64,000 nt of DNA from Bacillus tuaregi (GCF_900104575.1 NZ_LT629730.1:1-64000); one strand, 5' to 3'. Shown: positions 7,863 through 16,792, numbered from the stretch's first letter. The notes: generated by a model from the letters alone, not told the origin. Program-made: numbers and translations.

Positions 7863-9365
7863 ATGTTGGAAAATACAGTTCTGGAAATGAAGAATATATC
7901 AAAATCCTTTAATGGGATAAATGTTTTAAACTCTGTCAATTTCTCTGTCCGAAAAGGTGAAGTGCATGCCTTGATGGGCGGTAATGGTGCAGGGAAATCA
8001 ACATTAATGAAAATTTTAACAGGTGTCTATACAGCTGATGACGGAGAGATTCTGATTGATGGCAAGAAAGTAGTTATAAACAATATGAAGGATGCCAGGA
8101 AAAATAACATTTCGATGATTTTCCAGGAATTTAGTTTAATTCCTACTTTGACAGTAGCACAGAATATTTTTTTAACAAGAGAGTCTAAAAATTCAATTGG
8201 TATTTTAAATGATAAAGAAGCAATTGAGAGAACGAAAGAATTGTTGAAAGAATTAGAAGTGGATATTGAGCCGAATGATGTAGTTGCCAATTTAGGTGTT
8301 GGATATTGGCAAATGACTGAAATTGCAAAAGCACTTTCTCAAGAAGCAAAAATTTTAATCATGGATGAACCATCATCCTCCTTAACTAAGAATGAAACAG
8401 AGATTCTCTTCGCTTTTATTGAAAAGCTTAAAAGCAAAGGAATTTCGATCATCTATATATCTCACAGGATGGAGGAAATTTTTGAGGTTTGCGATCGTAT
8501 AACCATCCTGCGTGACGGAAAAAGTGTCGTGACCGAAAATATTAAAGATATCAGCATGGAAACAGTTGTTCAAAATATTGTTGGTGTTGAAATGGATAAA
8601 GCATTTGAATGGGTTGAAAGAGCCTATACAACTGATATAACACCAGTTTTAGAAGTGAAAAATTTAGCTTCTGGTAAAAGAGTTCAAAATGTCAGTTTCA
8701 AACTATATCCAGGAGAAATATTAGGAATCGCTGGTTTGATGGGAAGTGGCAGGTCAGAAGTGGCTCGTTCCATTTTTGGAATGGATCCAATTAATAAGGG
8801 AGAAGTATTTGTTAAAGGGGAAAAGAAATCCATTCAATCCTCTAAAGACGCCATAAATAATGGATTGGCACTTATTCCAGAAGACCGAAGGGTACAGGGT
8901 CTTGTTCTAGACCATAGTGTTAAGGATAATATGATCCTCCCAATTCTTTCTAAATTAAAAAAGGGATTCACAATTGATAACAAGAAGGCAAATGACATTG
9001 CTGAGAAGTTAGTAAGAAAACTGAATATCAAAACAGATGATATCTTCAAAACTACTAAACTATTATCAGGCGGAAATCAGCAAAAAATAGTTTTAGCAAA
9101 ATGGTTAGCAAATAATCCAGATGTATTAATTTTGGATGAACCAACAATTGGTGTGGATATCGGTGCTAAGACAGAAATTGTCGAAATTATTCGTGAATTA
9201 GCAGATGACGGAAAAGGTATTTTAGTGATTTCATCAGAACTTCCTGAGCTACTAGCTGTAAGTGATAGAGTTATCGTAATGCACGAAGGCAAAGTTCTCA
9301 AGGAGATGAATCGAAGAGAAATTCATTCAGAGGAGGAGCTGCAGCATGCAATCCAAGGATATTAA
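7863..9365 (+). CDS. Ribose-type sugar ABC transporter ATP-binding protein (two NBDs)
   Basis: A 500-residue duplicated ATPase of the RbsA/MglA type. The first domain has Walker A GGNGAGKST and Walker B ILIMDEPSSSLT. The second has a GLMGSGRSE loop, which is degenerate as usual in this family, then the LLSGGNQQKIVLAKWLA signature and VLILDEPTIGVD. It energises import of the operon's sugar together with the binding protein and the permease. Its 3' end overlaps the permease start by 20 nt, implying translational coupling. Confidence 0.93.
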   Translation: MLENTVLEMKNISKSFNGINVLNSVNFSVRKGEVHALMGGNGAGKSTLMKILTGVYTADDGEILIDGKKVVINNMKDARKNNISMIFQEFSLIPTLTVAQNIFLTRESKNSIGILNDKEAIERTKELLKELEVDIEPNDVVANLGVGYWQMTEIAKALSQEAKILIMDEPSSSLTKNETEILFAFIEKLKSKGISIIYISHRMEEIFEVCDRITILRDGKSVVTENIKDISMETVVQNIVGVEMDKAFEWVERAYTTDITPVLEVKNLASGKRVQNVSFKLYPGEILGIAGLMGSGRSEVARSIFGMDPINKGEVFVKGEKKSIQSSKDAINNGLALIPEDRRVQGLVLDHSVKDNMILPILSKLKKGFTIDNKKANDIAEKLVRKLNIKTDDIFKTTKLLSGGNQQKIVLAKWLANNPDVLILDEPTIGVDIGAKTEIVEIIRELADDGKGILVISSELPELLAVSDRVIVMHEGKVLKEMNRREIHSEEELQHAIQGY

Positions 9366-10344
9366 GGTCGATAATCAAATAAGTAAGAGTAATGATGTCT
9401 CACTTAGTTTTCTAAAGAAGTTTGATTGGCGCAATTATATTGTTTACTTTGCTTTTATTGGTGTAATTATTTATTTCTCTGTGACTTTATATGATGATGG
9501 ATTCGTTTCAGCTGATAATATGATGAACATTATTCGCCAAACAGCTATGATCACGATTATGGCTGTAGCAATGACCTTTGTCATCAGCTCTGCTGAAATA
9601 GATCTTTCTATAGGTTCAATTACCGCTCTATCTTCACTTTTCGCGGCACTTGCCATTCAATCGGGATTTGGATTTATTGGAGGTCTTGCAGCGGGCTTAG
9701 CAACGGGGTTAGCAGTGGGCTTCATCAATGGGATTTTAATTACAAAGGTTAAGATTCCATCATTTCTAGTTACTCTTGGAACGATGGGTATCATAAGCGG
9801 TACGGCTATGTGGATTACGAGTACAGCACCAGTTCCAATTCTAGATCAAACCTTTAACACTATCTTTGGTGCCGGCAAAATTGGTCCAATTCCAATTATC
9901 TTTATTTGGACATTTATTGTAGTAGTGATTGGTCATATTTTATTACGTAAGACATCATTTGGTAGACAAACTTTAGCAACTGGTGGAAATGAAAGTGCAG
10001 CAAAATTTTCAGGTATTAATACTGCAAAAATTAAATTATATGCATTTATGGGAACAGGATTAGCAGCAGGCTTTGCCGGTATTTTATATGCAGGCCGTAT
10101 GCAAGCGGGTCGATATACCTTTGGACAAGGGGATGAAATGTCAGTTATTGCTGCTGTAATTTTAGGTGGAACAGCATTAGCAGGTGGTACTGGTACCATT
10201 ATTGGGACAGTAGTCGGATCCCTAATGATTGGAGTCATTAATAACGGACTGATTATCATGGGACTTGATGTCAGCCAGCAAATGATCATCAGAGGTTTAA
10301 TTATTATTCTAGCAGTTGCACTTGGACGTAAAGCAATTCGATAA
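9346..10344 (+). CDS. Ribose-type sugar ABC transporter permease
   Basis: A 332-residue RbsC/BPD_transp_2 permease with about eight to ten hydrophobic segments. It carries the family block SSAEIDLSIGSITALSSLFA and a late GGTALAGGTGTIIGTVVGSL segment. The start lies inside the end of the ATPase gene, with GAGGAGGAG upstream. Only one permease gene is present, so the channel is probably a homodimer, as in ribose importers. Confidence 0.92.
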   Translation: MQSKDIKVDNQISKSNDVSLSFLKKFDWRNYIVYFAFIGVIIYFSVTLYDDGFVSADNMMNIIRQTAMITIMAVAMTFVISSAEIDLSIGSITALSSLFAALAIQSGFGFIGGLAAGLATGLAVGFINGILITKVKIPSFLVTLGTMGIISGTAMWITSTAPVPILDQTFNTIFGAGKIGPIPIIFIWTFIVVVIGHILLRKTSFGRQTLATGGNESAAKFSGINTAKIKLYAFMGTGLAAGFAGILYAGRMQAGRYTFGQGDEMSVIAAVILGGTALAGGTGTIIGTVVGSLMIGVINNGLIIMGLDVSQQMIIRGLIIILAVALGRKAIR

Positions 10345-10374
10345 GATATTGCAGTTGGGATAGGAGGAAAAAGT

Positions 10375-11553
10375 ATGGAGAAAATTAAGGTTGGAGTAAT
10401 TGGTACAGGTTTTATTGGGCCAACTCATATAGAAGCAATTAGAAGACTGGGTTTTGTCGAAGTAGTGGGATTAGCGGAAACAAATCAGGAGGCTGCTGAA
10501 AAAAAGGTAGCAGAGCTTGGGATTCCAAAAGCATTTGGAGATTACCGTGAAATGCTTCAAGATCCTGAGATTCAAGTTATTCATAACTGTACGCCAAATC
10601 ATCTTCATTTTCAAATCACGAAGGAAATTATCTTAGCTGGCAAGCATGTAGTATCAGAAAAACCCTTAGCCATGAATAGTGAGGAGTCTGCTGAACTAGT
10701 TGCATTGGCAAAACAGCATGGTGTGGTTCATGGTGTAAACTTCAATTATCGCCAGTTTGCTAGCGTGCAAAATCTACAAGCGAAAATTGCAAATGGAGAT
10801 TTTGGAAAAATAAACATCGTTCACGGTGGCTATTTACAGGACTGGCTGTTATATGAAACGGATTTTAACTGGCGCATGAATCCGGATATTGGTGGAAAGT
10901 CGAGAGCTGTTGCAGATATCGGATCCCACTGGTGTGATACTGTTCAATATGTAACTGGAAAGAAAATTGTTGAAGTATTTGCTGATCTGGCGACGGTTAT
11001 ACCGATAAGGAAAAAACCGAAATCAGCAGTGGCAACTTTCAGTACACAAGATCCTTCTAAAATCGAGTACGAAGATGTGCCGATTGAAACAGAAGACTAT
11101 GCTTCAGTACTTGTCCGCTTCGAAGACGGTTCAAGAGGCGTATTTACCGTATCACAGGTAAGTGCAGGCCATAAAAACAATCTTCATTTTGAAATTGCCG
11201 GCAGTAAATGTTCTGCATCCTGGAATCAAGAAGAGCCTGAGAAAGTATGGTTCGGATACCGGGATAAACCAAATGAAGTTCTTCTTGCTGATGCAAGCCT
11301 GTTTGCAGCGGAAGCAAGGGGTGCCATCCATCATCCGGGAGGACATAACGAAGGATGGCCTGATGCGTTGAAAAATATGATGAAAAACTATTATTCTTTC
11401 ATACGTGACGGTAAGAGCCTGGCAACAGATAAGCCAAACTTTGCAACATTTGAAGATGGTCATATTTCGATGTGCATTACAGATGCTATTTTAGAAAGTA
11501 ATGAAAAGCAACAATGGGTAAAGGTGGCAACGAAGAAGGAGGTTTCAATATGA
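10375..11553 (+). CDS. Second Gfo/Idh/MocA oxidoreductase, probable 3-keto-sugar reductase
   Basis: 392 residues with a Rossmann motif VGVIGTGFIGPTH, the SEKPLAMNSEES block carrying the catalytic Lys, and GGYLQDWLLYETDFNWR in the C-terminal domain. It is clearly a paralogue of the dehydrogenase at 6495 but diverged. In the characterised levoglucosan route a second oxidoreductase (LgdC) reduces 3-keto-glucose to glucose, and this is the natural candidate. The assignment rests on gene content. The stop overlaps the next start (ATGA). Confidence 0.8.
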   Translation: MEKIKVGVIGTGFIGPTHIEAIRRLGFVEVVGLAETNQEAAEKKVAELGIPKAFGDYREMLQDPEIQVIHNCTPNHLHFQITKEIILAGKHVVSEKPLAMNSEESAELVALAKQHGVVHGVNFNYRQFASVQNLQAKIANGDFGKINIVHGGYLQDWLLYETDFNWRMNPDIGGKSRAVADIGSHWCDTVQYVTGKKIVEVFADLATVIPIRKKPKSAVATFSTQDPSKIEYEDVPIETEDYASVLVRFEDGSRGVFTVSQVSAGHKNNLHFEIAGSKCSASWNQEEPEKVWFGYRDKPNEVLLADASLFAAEARGAIHHPGGHNEGWPDALKNMMKNYYSFIRDGKSLATDKPNFATFEDGHISMCITDAILESNEKQQWVKVATKKEVSI

Positions 11554-12518
11554 AACTAGGTGTTTTTACTGTTTTATATCAAAACCTTCCTTTTGAAGAA
11601 GCTTTGGATAAATTAGCAGCAATGGGTGTGGAAGCAGTAGAGCTTGGAACGGGAAACTATCCAGGAAATAGCCATTGTAATCCTGATGAGTTATTGGAAA
11701 GTCCTGAGAAACTAAGAGCATTCCAGCGTGCCATTGCAGACCGTGGACTAATGATAAGCGCCTTAAGCTGTCACGGTAATGCATTACATCCAAACAAAAA
11801 AGCAGCAGCAGAAGCGCATGATGTCTGGAGAAAAACGGTTTTACTAGCTGAGAGATTAGGAGTAGAAGTGGTGAATGTATTCTCCGGATGCCCAGGAGAT
11901 CACGAAGAAGCAAAATATCCAAACTGGATTACGTGTTCTTGGCCGCCGGAATACTCAGAGGCCTTGGATTGGCAGTGGGAGAAAGCAGTAATTCCTTATT
12001 GGAAGGAAGAATCAAAGTTCGCCCAAACACATAGAACTAAGATTGCCTTTGAAATGCACCCGGGATTTGTAGTTTATAATCCTGAAACCTTACTCAAGCT
12101 AAGGGAGCATGCAGGTGAAAATATCGGGGCCAATTTTGATCCAAGTCATTTGATTTGGCAAGGTATTGATCCAGTCGAGGCGATCAAAAAGCTTGGCCGT
12201 GAAAATGCAATTTTCCATTTCCATGCGAAAGATACGTATATGGATAAAGCGAATATCAGTGTGAATGGGGTACTGGATACAAAGCATTATAGTAAAATTT
12301 TAGACCGTTCCTGGACGTTCCGTTCTGTTGGATATGGTCAAAATGAGAAGCTGTGGAAGGACATGGTTAGCACGCTTCGTGCAGTTGATTATGATTATGT
12401 ATTATCGATTGAGCATGAGGATATGCTAGCATCCATCGATGAAGGATTAGGTAAGGCTATTGGACTTTTGAAAGAAGTCCTCTTCAAAGAAAAACTTGCT
12501 GAGATGTGGTGGGCGTAG
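11550..12518 (+). CDS. Second isomerase/epimerase-like TIM barrel, probable levoglucosan-pathway lyase or hydratase
   Basis: 322 residues. It begins MKLGVFTVLYQNLPFEEALD and carries metal-binding-type segments GNALHPN, IAFEMHPGF, NFDPSHLIWQGIDP, FHFHAKD and LSIEHEDML. Start ATG 11550 is chosen over an upstream in-frame ATG at 11514, because AAGGAGG lies 8 nt before it and it overlaps the previous stop as ATGA. Longer than the barrel enzyme at 4461, it belongs to a different branch, which suits a division of labour between elimination and hydration. Confidence 0.8.
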   Translation: MKLGVFTVLYQNLPFEEALDKLAAMGVEAVELGTGNYPGNSHCNPDELLESPEKLRAFQRAIADRGLMISALSCHGNALHPNKKAAAEAHDVWRKTVLLAERLGVEVVNVFSGCPGDHEEAKYPNWITCSWPPEYSEALDWQWEKAVIPYWKEESKFAQTHRTKIAFEMHPGFVVYNPETLLKLREHAGENIGANFDPSHLIWQGIDPVEAIKKLGRENAIFHFHAKDTYMDKANISVNGVLDTKHYSKILDRSWTFRSVGYGQNEKLWKDMVSTLRAVDYDYVLSIEHEDMLASIDEGLGKAIGLLKEVLFKEKLAEMWWA

Positions 12519-12542
12519 TTAGTTCATAATCATTTAATAGTT

Positions 12543-12585
12543 AAAAGCCTTGTGGTATTTCATGCTTCAAGGCTTTTCTTTTCTT
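12543..12585 (+). terminator. Terminator before the kinase gene
   Basis: AAAAGCCTTG and CAAGGCTTTT pair, followed by CTTTTCTT. It separates the kinase gene from the upstream operon, so the kinase may be only partly co-transcribed or may have its own promoter. Confidence 0.75.
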
Positions 12586-12612
12586 GTATAAAAGCGAAAA
12601 GGGTGAAAAACA

Positions 12613-13581
12613 ATGGATGACAAATGGTTTGTTGGTGTAGATATTGGCGGTACGACGATAAAGCTGGCGTTTATAACAGATGAAGGTGAGATTGCTCATA
12701 AGTGGGAAATTCCTACGAACACAGCTGATAACGGAATCCATATTCCTTCGGAGATTGGTAGAGCAATTGATAGAAAGATTTCAGAATTAGGAGAAACGAA
12801 AGGGAAGCTGATTGGATTAGGTGTTGGGGCTCCGGGACCTGTAAACGATGAGAATGGATCGATTGAGGTAGCTGTTAATCTGGGCTGGAGTCATTTTCCG
12901 CTTCGGGAATTGCTCGAACAAGCAACCTCTTTGCCTGTCATTGTAGATAATGATGCAAATGTAGCTGCGATTGGTGAGATGTGGAAAGGAGCGGGAGAAG
13001 GGGCGCAAAATTTATTATGTGTCACACTTGGAACCGGAGTAGGCGGAGGTGTCATTGCAAACGGTGAAATACTACATGGAGTAAACGGTGCAGCCGGAGA
13101 AATAGGTCACATAGCAGCTGTGATAGATGATGCAGTAAGATGTAATTGCGGAAAACTTGGCTGTCTGGAAACTGTTGCCTCTGCAACAGGCGTTGTCCGT
13201 CTAGCTAAAACCAATCTACAATCAACAGATACACAAAGTATCTTAAGAGGGGCAGCACACTTATCCGCTAAAAAGATTTTTGATGAAGCGAAAGCTGGCG
13301 ACGAGCTTGCTTTGGAGGTAGTGAATAAACTAGCCTTCTATTTAGGATTTGCCCTCGCCAATATTGCAAATGTGACAAACCCGGAAAAAATTGTGATTGG
13401 AGGCGGGGTTTCTAAAGCGGGTGAAACGTTATTACAGCCGCTTCAACAGCAATTTATGCAATATGCTTTCACACGTGTAGCTGAAGGAGCCGAGCTGAGA
13501 ATTGCAAAACTAGGAAATGACGCTGGAATCATTGGTGCTGCATGGCTTGCGAAAACCAAGCTGGTTTTACCTCAATTGTAA
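12613..13581 (+). CDS. glcK: ROK-family glucokinase
   Basis: 322 residues. The phosphate-binding motif VDIGGTTIKLAF is at the N-terminus, GTGVGGGVIANGEI in the middle, and the ROK zinc motif CNCGKLGCLETVAS follows. ROK kinases with this pattern phosphorylate glucose with ATP. Placed at the end of a locus predicted to release glucose in the cytoplasm, it would feed glucose 6-phosphate into glycolysis. A weak AAAGGGTG ribosome site precedes ATG 12613. A terminator-like hairpin separates it from the previous gene. Confidence 0.88.
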   Translation: MDDKWFVGVDIGGTTIKLAFITDEGEIAHKWEIPTNTADNGIHIPSEIGRAIDRKISELGETKGKLIGLGVGAPGPVNDENGSIEVAVNLGWSHFPLRELLEQATSLPVIVDNDANVAAIGEMWKGAGEGAQNLLCVTLGTGVGGGVIANGEILHGVNGAAGEIGHIAAVIDDAVRCNCGKLGCLETVASATGVVRLAKTNLQSTDTQSILRGAAHLSAKKIFDEAKAGDELALEVVNKLAFYLGFALANIANVTNPEKIVIGGGVSKAGETLLQPLQQQFMQYAFTRVAEGAELRIAKLGNDAGIIGAAWLAKTKLVLPQL

Positions 13582-13638
13582 AACTAATTGAAAGCAGTGT
13601 CTCAATGGAAACAGCGTGACGGTTCTCGGAAACAGCGT

Positions 13639-13719
13639 GACGGTTCTCGCGTTTCAGTGATAGGAAGAGCATTATTAATAGGAATTCATGTATGACTTCT
13701 ATGAAACAAAAGAACCGTC
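13639..13719 (+). repeat. Short F2-type inverted-repeat element
   Basis: An 81-bp unit from GACGGTTCTCGCGTTTCA to AGAACCGTC, the same terminal repeats as the long F2 copies but with a different short core. A second GACGGTTCTCGG stub lies just before it at 13618-13630. Confidence 0.7.
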
Positions 13720-13744
13720 CCCACGTTTCTACACGTTTCTATCA

Positions 13745-13780
13745 GTAAAAGCCCTGCAGAGGTTATCCTGCAGGGCCTGA
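13745..13780. terminator. Hairpin downstream of the kinase
   Basis: AGCCCTGCAG and CTGCAGGGCC form a strong stem around AGGTTATC. There is no long T-run, so function is uncertain. Confidence 0.5.
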
Positions 13781-13892
13781 CTATTCTTCAATTTGTAACT
13801 GTAAAAAAACAAACGAACGAAAATGAAAGAAACTAGGCAAACGCTGAGAACCTTCCCCAATGTTTCCTCTTTATTGCTTATTGAAACGGGGG

Positions 13893-14164
13893 GACGGTTC
13901 TCGCGTTTCATTGACAATAAAGGCGCCGTGGAGAGAAATCTATTAAAAACTTCTATAAAACATCAGAACCGCCCCCGTGTTTCTATGGGGAGGGTTCAGA
14001 AAGTGAGTCACAGGAGGAAAGGGAATGTGGGAAAGGTACTCGCGTTTCTACTATAACGATTAAAGGGACGGTTGGAATTTATCTAGGAGTTAAAAAAGCA
14101 AACTCTTAAGAAGTGTAACTCCAGAGAGTTTGCTTGGACGAATGATTGAAACGGCAGAACCGTC
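13893..14164 (+). repeat. F2 repeat, copy 2 (right flank of the sugar locus)
   Basis: Intact element: GACGGTTCT at the left and its complement AGAACCGTC at the right end, each next to a CGTTTCA or TGAAACG block. It is nearly identical to 2579-2845 and in the same orientation, so the two copies are direct repeats on either side of the lacI-to-glcK locus. Confidence 0.9.
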
Positions 14165-14191
14165 ACGGCGTTTCAACGGCGTTTCAAATAA

Positions 14192-14225
14192 AATAATCCT
14201 CCATAACTAGGGAGGATTAAAAAAT
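14192..14225 (-). terminator. Terminator of the GNAT gene pair
   Basis: AATCCTCC and GGAGGATT pair around a CATAACTA loop. On the minus strand ATTTTATTT follows. It lies just downstream of the GNAT gene stop. Confidence 0.7.
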
Positions 14226-14245
14226 CTAAAAGCTATTGTATATAA

Positions 14246-14776
14246 TTATAGGCGAACATAACTAAGTTTCAGACCATTATCATTTATTTGAATAAATTTA
14301 AAACCATTATTTTCATAAAAGTGATTTAGCTTTGGATTATCTTCATACTCCACGGAAACTACCCGTAATGCAGCTAGAGTATTTATCTCATTACAACGCT
14401 TAAGTGCAAAATCTAATATCTGAGTCCCGCTAACCAAACTCTTGTAGGCGTCGGAACGTCCAAGTTGGGCAATTAATATTGTATTAAATAGTTCTGCGTT
14501 TTTATTGCCGGAAAGTTTTTGTTTCAAGGAACCTGAAACCGTGCCAAATTTGAATGGTTTAATACCTATAGTAAAATAGCCAACTATTTCGCTAGATTTC
14601 TCATCAATTACCAAGGTAGTACGAATAGATCTACCATCCATTTCTATTGCTTTAGTATGTAAAAATAATTCCACGTCTCCATTTTTGGAGCATTGAAAAG
14701 AGGAGAGTTTTTGTTGCAGGAATTCACTCTCCCCTTGCGAAGCCTCAATCAAACTTGATAAACTAATTAATTCCAT
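14246..14776 (-). CDS. GNAT acetyltransferase resembling TacT/AtaT toxins
   Basis: A 176-residue single-domain GNAT. The order of blocks follows the TacT toxin layout: RTTLVIDEKSSEIVGYFTIG, then SLKQKL and ILIAQLGRSDAYKSLVSGTQ in place of the acetyl-CoA loop, ALKRCNEI, and YENNGFKFI. The loop lacks the textbook Q/R-x-x-G-x-G spacing. TacT-type toxins acetylate aminoacyl-tRNA, which is the inferred role. It starts 8 nt after a 58-residue gene, in the usual antitoxin-then-toxin order. A housekeeping acetyltransferase is the alternative. Confidence 0.75.
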   Translation of the reverse strand: MELISLSSLIEASQGESEFLQQKLSSFQCSKNGDVELFLHTKAIEMDGRSIRTTLVIDEKSSEIVGYFTIGIKPFKFGTVSGSLKQKLSGNKNAELFNTILIAQLGRSDAYKSLVSGTQILDFALKRCNEINTLAALRVVSVEYEDNPKLNHFYENNGFKFIQINDNGLKLSYVRL

Positions 14777-14784
14777 TACCCTAA

Positions 14785-14961
14785 TTACTTCCTTTTCCAG
14801 GCTTCTAGAATTGAAGCAGCATGTGCCACTCTTTCTTTATCACTCAACTTAGTATCGTCAAAAACATTAACCTCAGTTAGTTTCTTACGTGGAGTCGAGG
14901 CAATCATTTCGGCAGCTTCTTGGTTCAATACAAAAGTATCAAATAAGGTACTGGTTGCCAT
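14785..14961 (-). CDS. Small protein, candidate antitoxin for the adjacent GNAT
   Basis: 58 residues, MATSTLFDTFVLNQEAAEMI at the start and ERVAHAASILEAWKRK at the end. The ATG at 14961 is chosen because AGGGGAGG lies 8 nt upstream. An in-frame ATG at 14988 would place that site inside the gene. The FVLNQEAAEMI stretch recalls the toxin-binding tail of TacA-like antitoxins, but no ribbon-helix-helix DNA-binding segment can be seen. The protein may neutralise directly, or may bind DNA in another way. The pair is probably one transcript ending at 14192-14225. Confidence 0.7.
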   Translation of the reverse strand: MATSTLFDTFVLNQEAAEMIASTPRKKLTEVNVFDDTKLSDKERVAHAASILEAWKRK

Positions 14962-15008
14962 TTCTTTATCCTCCCCTTTGTTACACATAGACTCTCACCA
15001 CCTCATCG

Positions 15009-15088
15009 GTAGGTCGAAAGTAACTAGTATACATAAAATATGTAATACTTTTCTATTTATATTCATCCATGTCACCCTCACGACCTAC
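15009..15088 (-). promoter_or_regulatory. Promoter region of the GNAT pair with nested palindromes
   Basis: TACATAAAATATGTA (15030-15044) is a perfect 6-3-6 palindrome overlapping a minus-strand TATACT -10. An outer inverted repeat, GTAGGTCG (15009-15016) and CGACCTAC (15081-15088), encloses it. Such nested symmetry suits autoregulation by a toxin-antitoxin complex. Confidence 0.55.
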
Positions 15089-15099
15089 AGTTTACACTC

Positions 15100-15438
15100 C
15101 TATAACATTGTTCCCACATATTATGAAAACATAAACATAAACGTAAATGTGTAGATTTTTTAGAGATGGATGTAATTTTACATTATTTTACTTACACTAC
15201 TATCATTCGCTGGACTGTGCACTTTTTGTATCGTATGCTTTGGTATACATTAATGGATTATATGCAAGTACAGTATAAAAATATTACCCATAATTCATTT
15301 TCTATGAAAGTTAAACTACAATTGAGAACTAATCAAATACAAATAAATCTTTCTACTTTGTAAACAAGTTTTTCTTTATAATACCATACAATAGAGGAAT
15401 TGGGTGTAGTTTAGGTAAAATTCAGAAAAATAAATCAG
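15100..15438. other. AT-rich gene-free stretch
   Basis: No convincing gene. A 65-codon plus-strand frame at 15166-15363 lacks a ribosome site and has no protein-like composition. CATAAACATAAACGTAAATG near 15130 is a short direct repeat. Confidence 0.4.
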
Positions 15439-15648
15439 TGGGACAAGGGGACAGGTACGTTGTCCCAAAAGGTGAGTAGTTTTAAGAGAATAAGAAGACA
15501 GCCATATCACATTGGATTATCGTGGTATGGCTTTTATTTTTTAATAAATCAGGATACTAATCAGTCACTGTCTTCCTAGATAATTAGACCTGGGAGTCGG
15601 TAAAAGTTTAATTAAATCGGTAATATTTGGTGGGACGAGGGACTTGTC
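15439..15648 (+). repeat. F1 repeat, complete copy
   Basis: Left end GTGGGACAAGGGGACAGG, then TTGTCCCAAAAGGTGAG, the terminator-like hairpin GCCATATCAC / GTGGTATGGC with a T-run, a conserved CTAGATAATTAGACC spacer, and right end GGTGGGACGAGGGACTTGTC. About 210 bp, uninterrupted. Confidence 0.9.
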
Positions 15649-15709
15649 TGAGACTAATGAATTTTATTTATTTTAATAATTAAATCTATAACATTCTATA
15701 TCTGTCCCA

Positions 15710-16696
15710 TTAAGATACTTTACATTTAATCGTATTTTTCTCTTTCTCAAATAAACTAAAAAAAACATCTGCAATATCAGGATCGAATTGTGTACCCCTG
15801 TTTTTACGTATTTCGTCCAATGCAATATCTATTTCCATCTGATTACTATACACTCGTTTAGAAGTCATGGCATCAAAGGAATCCGCAATTGCAACAATTC
15901 GAGCCGCTAATGGAATATCCTTCCCCTTTAGACCCTCTGGGTAACCATTCCCATCGTATCGTTCATGATGATACAGCACAATCTCAATGACTCCGTTTCT
16001 TTTAAAGCTTTCAACATGCTTAACCATCCGATAACCAATATTAGGATGCAATTTTATTTCATTAAACTCTACATTGGTTAATCTTCCAGGTTTATTTAGG
16101 ATATGTTCAGGTATTCCGATTTTACCGATATCATGAAGTAAGCTTCCTATGCGAATGGCTTCACACTTGTCTTCAGACAATTTCATTTTTTTAGCTATTG
16201 CTACGGCGTATTTCGCAACATTTTCAGAATGATGCATAGTATATGGATCCCTCGAATCTAAAGCATTGGCGAGAGACATGGTTAATTCAAGGCTTTCACC
16301 TTTAACGTTTTGAACATTTTTCATTAATTCAGCAGATTTAAACGAGATTACAGAATAAGTAAATAAGTGGATAAAAAATTCCTTTGCACTAAATGGTAAT
16401 AGTTCAGGTATGAAAAAAGTTCTGCTGAGTACGATTAATAAGGTAAGGGAAAAAATAAACCAAAAAGATTGATTATAAAAACCAATACCTAAATAAATAG
16501 CACTTAAAATATAGAGGAAATAAAAATGGTCATTTTCGACCAGAATAAAGCCATTTAAAGAAATGCCTATTATCAATAGCATAATAAATGCATATCTGAA
16601 GTTAACAGGATTATTCAATATCCATTTGGTACATAAGTCTCGCACATTATCACCACTTTTCAATTTATGTGAAAAACTCCTTTTTAATAGTATCAT
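15710..16696 (-). CDS. Membrane HD-GYP domain protein, probable c-di-GMP phosphodiesterase
   Basis: 328 residues. Residues 33-125 hold four to five membrane segments, then a short linker, then an HD-GYP domain from about 130. HHSENVAKYA, the HD pair at 188-189 (LLHDIGKIGIP), HPNIGYRM and HHERYDGNGYP (243-253) provide the metal and GYP motifs. The GYP motif is intact, so c-di-GMP hydrolysis to GMP is the family expectation. The start has a poor ribosome site and may lie slightly downstream. It diverges from the chemotaxis receptor at 17307, whose leader appears to sense c-di-GMP. Confidence 0.9.
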   Translation of the reverse strand: MILLKRSFSHKLKSGDNVRDLCTKWILNNPVNFRYAFIMLLIIGISLNGFILVENDHFYFLYILSAIYLGIGFYNQSFWFIFSLTLLIVLSRTFFIPELLPFSAKEFFIHLFTYSVISFKSAELMKNVQNVKGESLELTMSLANALDSRDPYTMHHSENVAKYAVAIAKKMKLSEDKCEAIRIGSLLHDIGKIGIPEHILNKPGRLTNVEFNEIKLHPNIGYRMVKHVESFKRNGVIEIVLYHHERYDGNGYPEGLKGKDIPLAARIVAIADSFDAMTSKRVYSNQMEIDIALDEIRKNRGTQFDPDIADVFFSLFEKEKNTIKCKVS

Positions 16697-16792
16697 TTTC
16701 TTAAGTGCAAAATACCTACTTAGTTAAATTGTACATAAGTATTCACAAATCGATAGAAAAATAGAATGTATCTTAGGCAGAGAGGCTTACCT

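Noticed and set aside
15166-15363. 65-residue plus-strand frame
   Set aside because: No ribosome site, AT-driven composition, and no recognisable motif.
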